Positions 32,705 through 32,812 of a stretch of 32,812 nucleotides of DNA are shown here, in pieces. Source of the stretch: Flemingiibacterium sp045649205 (GTDB lineage Bacteria > Bacillota > Clostridia > Oscillospirales > CAG-272); contig JAZRPJ010000154.1 in NCBI GenBank assembly GCA_045649205.1, forward strand, positions 1-32,812, read 5' to 3'. Position 1 is the first letter of the stretch. Every line of letters starts with the position of its first letter. A program made the position numbers and the translations under genes. Under the pieces are notes generated by a model that was given only the letters and a program-made list of their open reading frames with translations, made no database searches and was not told the origin of the DNA.

Positions 32705-32812
32705 TTAAAGGGTGTTTGCAGATCCGAGAACGTCGCAGATCTTGTGCATAACCATCTTCTTAACCTCTTCACGGGCTACAGTGAGGTAACCTCTGGGGTC
32801 GAAGACTTCGGG
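32705..32812 (-). CDS. fba: Class II fructose-1,6-bisphosphate aldolase, C-terminal end
   Basis: Only the last 35 codons and the stop (TAA at 32705-32707) are present; the gene continues beyond the right edge. The text PEVFDPRGYLTVAREEVKKM, then VMHKICDVLGSANTL, matches the terminal helix of Clostridia class II aldolases (FDPRxYLxPAREAIKEMV...). The enzyme would cleave fructose-1,6-bisphosphate in glycolysis. The metal-binding region is outside the window, so the class is inferred from the C-terminus alone. Confidence 0.8.
   Translation of the reverse strand, partial: PEVFDPRGYLTVAREEVKKMVMHKICDVLGSANTL

Overview
The window looks like a chromosomal piece from a member of class Clostridia (Bacillota), probably an uncultured gut-type anaerobe. 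The evidence is the paired GlgC/GlgD ADP-glucose pyrophosphorylase subunits, AGGAGG-type ribosome binding sites before most genes, many sigma-A promoters with 17-bp spacers, and a Bacillota-type SPFH/zinc-ribbon/TPM cluster. GC content is moderate, and the left end reads as more AT-rich. No rRNA, tRNA, intact insertion sequence or CRISPR array was seen.

Left third (1-7661): an accessory, partly decayed region. It opens with the 5' end of a minus-strand collagen-like gene. Next comes about 660 bp holding two likely gene relics. Two tandem genes of one glycoside-hydrolase-like TIM-barrel family follow, preceded by the decayed tail of a third copy. The second full-size copy carries an N-terminal beta-sandwich domain but lacks about 80-90 residues of the barrel and a proper start. 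Then come an AT-rich tubby/LURP-like protein, a relic of a tyrosine-recombinase gene on the opposite strand, a lipoprotein, and a membrane protein with PH-like flanks and a doubtful start.

Middle (7665-17740): a six-gene minus-strand glycogen operon, transcribed glgC-glgD-glgA-glgP-(GH13 hydrolase)-glgB. Genes overlap or lie within about 25 bp of each other. GlgC/GlgD make ADP-glucose, GlgA elongates, GlgB branches, GlgP releases glucose-1-phosphate, and the GH13 enzyme probably trims or debranches in place of GlgX. GlgB carries the eukaryote-type (GBE1-like) signature motifs. A hairpin sits at each end, and a metallo-beta-lactamase-fold gene fragment lies beyond the promoter end.

18277-22683: a minus-strand operon of a ConA-like beta-sandwich protein, a DegT-type PLP aminotransferase and a Gfo/Idh/MocA oxidoreductase. 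It diverges from a GntR/LacI-hybrid (AraR-like) regulator. The shared 200-bp intergenic region holds two opposed promoters and palindromes, suggesting a locally controlled sugar or amino-sugar pathway.

22700-28868: an operon of an SPFH protein with three zinc ribbons, a zinc-ribbon membrane protein and a TPM-domain membrane protein, resembling Bacillus ydjI/ydjG/ydjH. A separately promoted DUF5722-like surface protein follows. 28899-32655: a heterodimeric ABC exporter with one predicted degenerate ATPase site. The window ends in the 3' end of a convergent class II fructose-bisphosphate aldolase gene.
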